Source: Eggerthellaceae bacterium
Lineage (GTDB): Bacteria > Actinomycetota > Coriobacteriia > Coriobacteriales > Eggerthellaceae
Assembly: GCA_017459485.1 (NCBI GenBank)
Contig: JAFUCW010000420.1
Location: 1 to 5,351, forward strand
Length of the DNA stretch: 5,351 nt
Reading direction: 5' to 3'
The notes under the pieces are model-generated. The model was not told the origin of the DNA and ran no database searches. It worked only from the letters and a program-made list of their open reading frames with translations. Made by a program: the position numbers and the translations under genes. Below, piece after piece: positions 1 to 5,162 of the stretch. Positions within the stretch are counted from its first letter, which is position 1; the number at the start of each line of letters is the position of its first letter.

Positions 1-85
1 CCAGTTCGATGATGTCCTGGGGACACGCGTCGACGCACAGGCCGCAGCCCTTGCAATAGGTGTCGTCAACAACAATGTGAGCCAT
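1..85 (-). CDS. 4Fe-4S ferredoxin-like protein, N-terminal part (2-oxoacid oxidoreductase delta-type)
   Basis: Only the first 28 codons are inside the window; the gene continues past the left edge. The visible protein begins MAHIVVDDTYCKGCGLCVDACP and so contains a complete CxxCxxCxxxCP motif (Cys 11, 14, 17, 21), which ligates a 4Fe-4S cluster; Pro follows the fourth Cys as is usual. A start this close to the first cluster motif is typical of small two-cluster ferredoxins, including the delta (KorD/VorD/PorD-like) subunits of 2-oxoacid:ferredoxin oxidoreductases, which carry electrons from the catalytic subunits in the cytoplasm. The ATG at 85 is supported by a strong AAGGAG at 96-91, five bases upstream. 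It lies 87 bp downstream of the ATPase gene on the same strand, so both are probably in one operon. The delta-subunit assignment is inference from context: a free-standing ferredoxin or a longer iron-sulfur protein would look the same in 28 residues. Confidence 0.85.
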   Translation of the reverse strand, partial: MAHIVVDDTYCKGCGLCVDACPQDIIEL

Positions 86-90
86 ACGGA

Positions 91-96
91 CTCCTT
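91..96 (-). promoter_or_regulatory. Ribosome binding site of the ferredoxin gene
   Basis: AAGGAG on the minus strand, five bases before the ATG at 85. It is a near-consensus Shine-Dalgarno sequence and decides the start codon of the partial gene. Confidence 0.8.
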
Positions 97-103
97 GCTC
101 TCC

Positions 104-123
104 TGTCCGCCTGCATGCGGACA
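104..123 (-). other. Perfect 7-bp stem-loop in the leader of the ferredoxin gene
   Basis: TGTCCGC (104-110) and GCGGACA (117-123) are perfect inverted repeats with a 6-nt loop. The hairpin sits in the 87-bp gap between the ATPase stop and the ferredoxin start, about 7 nt upstream of the AAGGAG. No run of T follows on the minus strand, so it does not look like an intrinsic terminator. It could be an mRNA processing or stabilising element that lets the two genes be expressed at different levels; that role is inference. Confidence 0.4.
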
Positions 124-172
124 ACATGATCTTGCCTTGCGAGGTGAAGGTCCTAGGCTCGGCTACGCCCCT

Positions 173-931
173 CTACGCGTCCCAAGGCTTCTTCACGTAT
201 ATTCGCACAAAGTAGGGGTTTTCGCACGCCAAAGCACCTGATTTAACCGTTTGTTCAAGCTGGGCGAAAGTCGTCCCCTGCCCTCCGACCTCAGCATCCT
301 TGGGAATCGCCGTGCACAGAAGCGGCAACCCGGCCGCGACGGAAACGCACTGGGCGAACTCCACCCCGTGCACGATGACCTCTGGCGTGGTGGCATCCAT
401 GAGGTGGGTGTTGTTCACCACATGGGTGGCGCGCAGATGGCTTGCAGCCTCCATTTCGGGCAAAAGCCCTACAGCTTCCTCTGGCTGCAGCGTCTGCTCG
501 CGCAGCGCGTTGACCACATAGAGCATCGCATAGGGAGCCTTCAAGATGGTTTTCGCATAGCGTCCAAGCGCCGTGGCACCCACATCGTCGCCACCGGCAT
601 CGATGATGCAGACTGCGCCTTCGCTGCCTTGAGCCTCTTCGACGGCTGAGTCAATGGCCACGGATAGCATAGGTGCGTCGAGAGCCGTGCCCGCCGACTG
701 CGGGCACAAAAGCGCCACTCCCGCAGCCTCGAGCTCCTTGGCGTGGTCGCTCGAGCGGAAGTAGGGATTGACAATGTCGAGGTCGACCAACGTCGCCTTC
801 CTTCCCGCTTCGGCAAGGTCGTAGGCCAGGTTAAGCGAGAAATTGGTCTTTCCAACCCCATAGTGACCGATAACCACCACCACACGGGGAAGCCGCCCGA
901 TCGTCGGGGGCAGACCGCTCCGTTCATTCAT
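173..931 (-). CDS. MinD/ParA-like P-loop ATPase of a ferredoxin/2-oxoacid oxidoreductase operon
   Basis: A 252-residue cytoplasmic protein with no signal peptide or membrane segment. The Walker A motif GHYGVGKT is at residues 22-29, right after a hydrophobic beta strand (VVVVI, 17-21). VDLDIVNPYFRSSD (49-62) resembles the switch region of MinD/ParA/CobQ-type deviant P-loop ATPases, and CIIDAGGDDVGATALGRY (108-125) fits Walker B and the following DxxG-like loop. VVNNTHL (171-177) sits where such folds have their base-recognition segment. Related P-loop proteins are, to my knowledge, found beside ferredoxin and 2-oxoacid oxidoreductase genes, perhaps helping cluster loading or maturation, but their biochemical role is not established here. 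The start at 931 has AGAAGG at 944-939, eight bases upstream, and no other Met falls before the P-loop. It is divergent from the HTH-cupin gene and lies 87 bp before the ferredoxin gene. The fold is confident; the partner and function are inferred from the neighbour. Confidence 0.85.
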   Translation of the reverse strand: MNERSGLPPTIGRLPRVVVVIGHYGVGKTNFSLNLAYDLAEAGRKATLVDLDIVNPYFRSSDHAKELEAAGVALLCPQSAGTALDAPMLSVAIDSAVEEAQGSEGAVCIIDAGGDDVGATALGRYAKTILKAPYAMLYVVNALREQTLQPEEAVGLLPEMEAASHLRATHVVNNTHLMDATTPEVIVHGVEFAQCVSVAAGLPLLCTAIPKDAEVGGQGTTFAQLEQTVKSGALACENPYFVRIYVKKPWDA

Positions 932-1213
932 GTGCGCACCTTCTTTCGTTCGGCTCTATTGAACCACAGTTTCTGCTCCGGGGCGATTGCGCTGCAAAGC
1001 CTATCCGCAAACGGCGCATTCTAAACCGTCCGGTCTGTCCAACCTTGCCAAGCACAAGCGAGTCCGAACGAGGGAACCGTTCACCCTTTTGCATCCAATA
1101 CGATAGTTCATATGGTGAAACAAAGAATAGTTGGAACAATGTTCCCTTCCAGAAGCAGGCAAAGCACTATGATAGGGCGACAACAATCACGCAACCAAAG
1201 ACAAGGAACAGAC
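932..1213. promoter_or_regulatory. Divergent intergenic control region between the ATPase and HTH-cupin genes
   Basis: 282 bp without a convincing gene. It must hold the promoters of both divergent units. For the rightward unit, the best -10-like element is TATGAT at 1168-1173, about 40 nt before the start codon, with no clear -35. A second candidate is TTGCAT (1089-1094), 16 nt, TATGGT (1111-1116). For the leftward unit, a TAGAAT-like -10 (1023-1018 on the minus strand) is visible but lacks a good -35. Small dyads occur at 1025-1034 (ACCG-TC-CGGT) and 1075-1082 (around GAACCGTTC), and a perfect palindrome is at 1133-1145. The promoter picks are by eye and tentative. Confidence 0.5.
1133..1145. 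promoter_or_regulatory. Candidate operator, perfect palindrome GGAACA-A-TGTTCC
   Basis: Two 6-bp arms, 1133-1138 and 1140-1145, are perfectly complementary around a single central A. The site lies about 70 bp upstream of the regulator start and just upstream of the TATGAT at 1168-1173. This is the position expected for a dimeric regulator, with the HTH-cupin protein itself the simplest candidate. A looser relative, GGGAAC-CG-TTCACCC, is at 1072-1086. That it is an operator is inference from symmetry and position. Confidence 0.4.
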
Positions 1214-1795
1214 ATGGACACTAACATCAAAGACATAGCACTGCGCATCCGGCTGCTGCGCGAGGACCTGGGCCTAACGCCTGAGGACATGGCGCAAGCG
1301 ACGGGACGCACCGTGGAAAACTACCTTGCCCAAGAGTCGGGAGAAGAGGACCTGACCTTCACGTTCCTTTCCAAATGCGCAGACCGTCTAGGGGTCGACG
1401 TCATAGAGCTGCTTACCGGCGAAAGCCCGCACCTGAGCGGATATTCCCTCGTGCGCGCCGCCGACGGCATCTCCATAAAACGCCGCGAGGGCTTCGAGTA
1501 CCTGCACAAGGCCCCCTTCCTCAAAGACCGTCTCTGCGACGTGTTCCTGGTCACGGCTCCGTTCCTCGAAGAGGAACAGGACACAGAGATTCACCTTTCC
1601 TACCACGAGGGCCAGGAGTTCGACTACGTCCTATCCGGCAAGCTGCGCTTCCGCTACGAAGACCACATCGAAGAGCTGGAGCCGGGCGACACGCTGCTCT
1701 ACGACAGCGGTCGGGGGCATGGAATGATAGCCATTGGGGAGCAACCTTGCACGTTTCTTGCGCTGGTCATGAAGCCGGGCGGTTCGATTAGCTAG
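1214..1795 (+). CDS. XRE-type helix-turn-helix regulator with C-terminal cupin sensor domain
   Basis: A 193-residue cytoplasmic protein. Residues about 8-65 form an XRE/Cro-like HTH (IRLLREDLGLTPEDMAQATG leads into the recognition-helix region, ending near DVIELLTG). Residues about 110-188 form a single cupin barrel: HEGQEFDYVLSGKLRF (131-146) is the first cupin motif with His131 and Glu135, and PGDTLLYDSGRGHGM (157-171) the second with His169, so a metal or small-ligand site is plausible. Proteins of this architecture act as ligand-responsive transcription regulators. The reading frame is open back to an ATG at 1112, but ATG 1214 is chosen because AAGGAA at 1203-1208 is five bases upstream and the HTH starts right after it; the extra 34 residues are low-complexity and would cover the candidate operator. 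It is followed by the acyl-CoA synthetase gene on the same strand and is divergent from the ATPase/ferredoxin unit, so it likely controls one or both. The ligand is unknown; an acyl-CoA, a carboxylic acid or a 2-oxoacid would fit the neighbours. Confidence 0.88.
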   Translation: MDTNIKDIALRIRLLREDLGLTPEDMAQATGRTVENYLAQESGEEDLTFTFLSKCADRLGVDVIELLTGESPHLSGYSLVRAADGISIKRREGFEYLHKAPFLKDRLCDVFLVTAPFLEEEQDTEIHLSYHEGQEFDYVLSGKLRFRYEDHIEELEPGDTLLYDSGRGHGMIAIGEQPCTFLALVMKPGGSIS

Positions 1796-1830
1796 GTGCG
1801 CGGGGCGTATTCGCCCTGTCGGCACCTTAA
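1794..1830 (+). terminator. Terminator-like hairpin at the end of the HTH-cupin gene
   Basis: The outer stem AGGTGC (1794-1799) with GCACCT (1822-1827) and the inner stem GGGCG (1803-1807) with CGCCC (1812-1816) close a TATT loop, with an unpaired internal bulge between the two stems. The structure begins inside the TAG stop codon. The downstream tract TTAAACG is a poor U-run, so it may be a weak or partial terminator that reduces read-through into the synthetase gene. No clear separate promoter is seen for that gene. Confidence 0.4.
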
Positions 1831-1842
1831 ACGCTCATCCGC

Positions 1843-1942
1843 TTTGGAACAGGGACGGGATCGTTGTTCCAAGTGCAAGCTCGATGACCCAAGAGAAAAC
1901 CCTTAGGCGCATTTTGGACACGAACCCGTCCCCTGTCCAAAA
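1843..1942. repeat. REP/BIME-like pair of inverted stem-loop units
   Basis: Unit 1 (1844-1872) has perfect 8-bp arms TTGGAACA / TGTTCCAA around a 13-nt loop containing GGGACGGGATCG. Unit 2 (1912-1942) has perfect 9-bp arms TTTTGGACA / TGTCCAAAA, also around a 13-nt loop; read on the minus strand that loop contains GGGACGGGTTCG. The two are thus diverged copies of the same ~30-nt element in opposite orientation, separated by 39 nt. Because of this, 1843-1859 can also pair with 1925-1941 over about 16 bp with two single-base bulges. Head-to-head palindromic units in an intergenic gap are the hallmark of REP/BIME elements spread by RAYT-type transposases; that origin is inference, as no transposase is present here. 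Confidence 0.65.
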
Positions 1943-1961
1943 CACGAAGAAAGACAAAGCC

Positions 1962-3740
1962 ATGAGAAACATCAACGAACGATTCATCGAAGAGCGCTAC
2001 GGCCTGGACGGCTCGCTGCAGTTCTTCCGTGCGAACTACCCCGAAAGCTTCAATTTCGGCTACGACGTGGTCGACGACATCGCCGCAGCCGAGCCGGACC
2101 GCCCGGCTCTTATCTGGTGCAACCCCGAAGGCGAAGTGCACACTTTCAGCTTCGGCGACATCAAGCACTGGTCGGACAAGACGGCCAACCTGCTTGCCAG
2201 CCACGGCATCGGCCGGGGCGACATGGTCATGGTCATCCTGCGTCGCCACTACCAGTTCTGGTTCGTGGCTACCGCGCTGCACAAGCTGGGCGCCGTCATG
2301 GTTCCCGCTACGTTCATGCTCAAGGAGCACGACCTGGACTATCGCCTGAACAGCGCCAAGGTCAAGGCGGTCATCTGCACCGACGTGGGCTACATCGCCG
2401 ACGTGGTGGACGCATGCGCCTCCCGCTGCCCCAGCTTGGAGGTGCGCATGCTGGTGGGCGGCGCCGGCGGAGGCACGTGCGAAGATCCGAACACGGCAGG
2501 CTTCGGCGCTGCGCTTTCAGGGCCAGAGGGCATCTGCAGGGCCGCTGCCGACCGCGAAGGTTGGATTGACTTCAACACCGATCTGCTTGACGCTCCCGCA
2601 TCATTCGACCGGAGGGAAACGGCCGCTTCCGACCCCTTCCTCATGTACTTCAGCTCGGGCACGAGCGGAAACCCCAAGATGGTCATGCACGATTCCGGAT
2701 ACGCGGTAGCGCACACGGTCACCGCCAAGCATTGGCACAACGTGAAAAGCGACGGCGGCGTGCACTTCACCATTGCAGACACGGGATGGGGCAAAGCCGT
2801 GTGGGGCAAGTACTACGGACAGTGGATGATGGAAGCGTGCGTGCTCGCCTACGACTTCGACCGTTTCGACGCCGCCGACATCCTCAACCTCATAGCGAAG
2901 TACCAAGTGACCACCTTGTGCTGCCCGCCCACGATGTATCGCATGTTCATGGAAATCGACGTGGACGCCTTCGACCTTTCCAGCCTTACCTACTGCACCA
3001 CGGCCGGCGAAGCGCTCAACCCCGATCTGTTCGCGTTCTGGCAGGAGCACACTGGCCTAACCATCTTCGAAGGATTCGGCCAGACGGAAACGCCACTGAC
3101 CATAGCCAACCTACGCGGCTCCACGCCGCGTCCGGGGTCCATGGGCAAGCCTTCGCCGCAGTACGAACTGCAGGTCCAGCGCGACGACGGGACGCCCTGC
3201 GCCCCTGGCCAGACCGGCGAGATCTGCATCAAGATGGACAGCCACACCCATGGCATCATGATGGAGTACTACCGCAATCCCGAAAAGACCGCTGAAGCCA
3301 TCTACGGCGGCTGGTACCACACTGGAGACACCGCCTGGTACGACGAGGACGGCTACCTTTGGTACGTGGGAAGGAACGACGACGTCATCAAGTCGAGCGG
3401 GTATCGCATCGGCCCCTTCGAGATCGAAAGCGTGCTACTGGAACACGACGCCGTGCGCGAGTGCGCCGTGACCGGCGTCCCCGACGAGCTGCGCGGCTTC
3501 GCGGTGAAGGCCACTGTCGTCCTTTCAGAGGGCTATAGGGGAACCGACGAGCTTACGAAGGAGCTGCAAACCTACGTGAAGGAGCAGACTGCACCCTACA
3601 AGTATCCGCGTATCGTGGACTACGTCGACGAGCTGCCCAAGACGGTCAACGGCAAAATCCGTCGCGTCGCCATCCGCAAGGCCGACGAGGAAGCAGCCAA
3701 CCTTCCTGTGGAGCACGACAAGAAAGACGGCTTGGTCTAG
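1962..3740 (+). CDS. AMP-forming acyl-CoA synthetase, medium-chain (ACSM-like) type
   Basis: A 592-residue member of the ANL adenylate-forming family, which makes acyl-CoA from a carboxylate, ATP and CoA through an acyl-AMP. The P-loop FSSGTSGNPK is at 230-239, TTAGEALNP at 346-354, the adenine/acyl motif FEGFGQTET at 369-377, YHTGD at 452-456, the hinge and A8 region DDVIKSSGYRIGPFEIE at 473-489, and the catalytic Lys in LPKTVNGKIRR is at about 565. DTGWGKAVWG (273-282), APYKYPR and GSMGKPSP are strongly reminiscent of vertebrate ACSM-type medium-chain/benzoate synthetases and their anaerobe relatives. Substrate is therefore probably a medium-chain, branched or aryl acid, not specifically acetate. 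The frame is open to an ATG at 1884, but ATG 1962 matches the usual family start (MRNINERFIEERY) and has a weak purine-rich GAAGAAAG eight bases upstream; the upstream 26 residues would be translated repeat DNA. A Gly-rich stretch at about 166-197 looks like an insertion. It is likely cotranscribed with the regulator. Confidence 0.9.
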   Translation: MRNINERFIEERYGLDGSLQFFRANYPESFNFGYDVVDDIAAAEPDRPALIWCNPEGEVHTFSFGDIKHWSDKTANLLASHGIGRGDMVMVILRRHYQFWFVATALHKLGAVMVPATFMLKEHDLDYRLNSAKVKAVICTDVGYIADVVDACASRCPSLEVRMLVGGAGGGTCEDPNTAGFGAALSGPEGICRAAADREGWIDFNTDLLDAPASFDRRETAASDPFLMYFSSGTSGNPKMVMHDSGYAVAHTVTAKHWHNVKSDGGVHFTIADTGWGKAVWGKYYGQWMMEACVLAYDFDRFDAADILNLIAKYQVTTLCCPPTMYRMFMEIDVDAFDLSSLTYCTTAGEALNPDLFAFWQEHTGLTIFEGFGQTETPLTIANLRGSTPRPGSMGKPSPQYELQVQRDDGTPCAPGQTGEICIKMDSHTHGIMMEYYRNPEKTAEAIYGGWYHTGDTAWYDEDGYLWYVGRNDDVIKSSGYRIGPFEIESVLLEHDAVRECAVTGVPDELRGFAVKATVVLSEGYRGTDELTKELQTYVKEQTAPYKYPRIVDYVDELPKTVNGKIRRVAIRKADEEAANLPVEHDKKDGLV

Positions 3741-3748
3741 CAGCGGGC

Positions 3749-3763
3749 TCCCTCTTACAGGGA
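3749..3763. other. Small hairpin in the convergent gap after the synthetase gene
   Basis: TCCCT and AGGGA form a perfect 5-bp stem with a 5-nt CTTAC loop, starting 9 nt after the synthetase stop. No T-run follows on the plus strand, so a terminator role is doubtful. Confidence 0.25.
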
Positions 3764-3776
3764 CGAATCGACACCG

Positions 3777-3802
3777 AAAAGCGTTGGAAGGAAGGACGCC
3801 TT
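3777..3802 (-). terminator. Weak candidate terminator of the rsmB operon
   Basis: Read on the minus strand, GCGT (3799-3796) can pair with ACGC (3784-3781), extended by two A-T pairs across a bulged G, and TTTT follows at 3780-3777. It lies directly after the rsmB stop. The stem is short and the loop is an 11-nt pyrimidine-rich tract, so this is a weak call. Confidence 0.25.
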
Positions 3803-3806
3803 GGAC

Positions 3807-5162
3807 CTAGCGTCGTTTCAGCCGGCAGGCGAAATGCGCATCGCAGCCGCCCTGGACCAGGTACGGCGCGAAATAGACGTCAGATGCGGGAGAGGGCGTG
3901 GGAACGACGGCGAAGTCCGCCCCTGCCCTGCTCTCCAAAAATTCCTTGACGACCAGGTCGTTTTCCTCACGCGTCACTGTGCATGTGGAGTATGTCAGCT
4001 GTCCACCCGAAGCCACGTGACGCGAAGCTTCGCACAGAAGAGAAAACGCGGTGTTGGAAAGGGATCCCACCTTGTCGCGCGTAAGCTTCCAACGAATTTC
4101 CGGATGGCGCCTAAGCGTGCCCAGGCCAGAGCATGGTGCATCGACGAGCACGGCATCGAACCGCCGCCCGTCAAGCGAGCCTTCCAAGTTGCGTGCATCG
4201 GCACCGATCGCCTGGGCAATGTTCACTCCATAGGCAGCCGCTCGTTCCTTGAGCATGCCGATTTTGAAATCGAAGCTGTCTACGCACGTGAGCGCCATCT
4301 GCGAACCCCATCTGCGGCGTGCGCCGCTTTGCAAAAGGATGGTCTTCGTGCCGCGTCCCGACCCGATCTCCAGAAACGATTCCGGCTTGTTCGCTGGCAG
4401 CGCGATCAAGGCGACCGCCTGGGCAGCAGCGTCGGAAACGAGCAAAGAGCCCTCTGCGAAAAGGCGGCGCGCCGTAGCAGTAGCAACCGCCTTGGAAGGC
4501 GCCCTGAAGCAGCCAGGCAAGGGAGACCCGCCGAAATGGACGGGAGCGAGCTCCACCCCCTCCTTTGCGAACGCCCCAACCACACTTTCGTCCGAAGCGC
4601 GCAGCGCATTCACAGCGAAAAACAGTGGGGCGGGCTGGTTGGAGGCGCGCATGAACTCTTCGGCGCCTTCATGGCCGTACAGATCCTGCAGCATATGGCA
4701 TATCCAATGGGGAAACCCGTAGAGGCGAGCGAACGCAGCCATGTCCGTACTCGGGTTGCCGTAGGGGAAGTTCGCACGACCGGTGGACACCTTGCGAAGC
4801 ACCGCATTCGCAAGACCGGCTGCCTTGGGAGCGACTGCGCGCACAAGCTCGACACCTTGGTCGACGGCCGCATGAGGTTCCTTCTGCATGAAGAGAATTT
4901 CGTAGACCGAAATACGCAGCGCATCGCGCACGTCGGGTTTCACGTCAGAGGGAGAGCGCAGGTGACGGTCGATGACTTCGTCGAGCGTCCCCCATGTGGT
5001 TGCAACGCCGAGCGAAAGCGCACGGGTGAACGCACGGTCCTCGGGACTAAGCGAAGAGCGGGAAAGCTGGCCGTCGAGCACTTCTCCCACGAACGCGTCG
5101 CGCTCGCGTGCCGCCGCCGTGACGCGCAGCGCCATCGTCCGTGCTGGAGATACCCTAGACAT
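3807..5162 (-). CDS. rsmB: 16S rRNA (cytosine-C5) methyltransferase RsmB/Sun family
   Basis: A 451-residue protein that would transfer a methyl group from S-adenosylmethionine to a cytosine of 16S rRNA (C967 in E. coli). The N-terminal NusB-like RNA-binding domain covers about 15-126 (DRAFTRALSLG at 42-52, HAAVDQGVELV at 97-107, AGLANAVLRKV at 115-125). The Rossmann methyltransferase domain follows: SAM motif LEIGSGRGTKT at 264-274, VDAPCSGLGTL at 340-350 with Cys344, and TYSTCT at 390-395 with Cys394, the two cysteines of the m5C mechanism. It ends with the usual FACRLKRR-like tail. The frame is open to an ATG at 5264, but ATG 5162 is preferred: GGGAG at 5174-5170 is seven bases upstream, and it overlaps the natural fmt stop by 8 nt (ATGTCTAG), a common operon junction. 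ATG 5135 is a further, weaker alternative. Length is close to the family norm. It is convergent with the synthetase gene. Confidence 0.92.
   Translation of the reverse strand: MSRVSPARTMALRVTAAARERDAFVGEVLDGQLSRSSLSPEDRAFTRALSLGVATTWGTLDEVIDRHLRSPSDVKPDVRDALRISVYEILFMQKEPHAAVDQGVELVRAVAPKAAGLANAVLRKVSTGRANFPYGNPSTDMAAFARLYGFPHWICHMLQDLYGHEGAEEFMRASNQPAPLFFAVNALRASDESVVGAFAKEGVELAPVHFGGSPLPGCFRAPSKAVATATARRLFAEGSLLVSDAAAQAVALIALPANKPESFLEIGSGRGTKTILLQSGARRRWGSQMALTCVDSFDFKIGMLKERAAAYGVNIAQAIGADARNLEGSLDGRRFDAVLVDAPCSGLGTLRRHPEIRWKLTRDKVGSLSNTAFSLLCEASRHVASGGQLTYSTCTVTREENDLVVKEFLESRAGADFAVVPTPSPASDVYFAPYLVQGGCDAHFACRLKRR

Noticed and set aside
251..649. Plus-strand frames opposite the ATPase gene
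   Set aside because: They are antisense to a gene with clear Walker motifs and have no supporting start signals.
1112..1213. Upstream start for the HTH-cupin protein at 1112
   Set aside because: The start at 1214 has a good ribosome binding site and fits the HTH domain boundary; the upstream part covers the likely promoter and operator.
1375..1791. 138-codon Arg/Pro-rich plus-strand frame inside the regulator gene
   Set aside because: It is an out-of-frame shadow of the HTH-cupin gene; the composition is typical of +1/+2 frames in GC-rich DNA.
1884..1961. Upstream start for the acyl-CoA synthetase at 1884
   Set aside because: The 26 extra residues translate the repeat region, have no family-like sequence, and there is no ribosome binding site before 1884.
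1827..3050. Several 139-167 codon frames on the minus strand
   Set aside because: They are opposite the synthetase gene or its leader, which has continuous ANL motifs; none shows a motif or a ribosome binding site that I can recognise.
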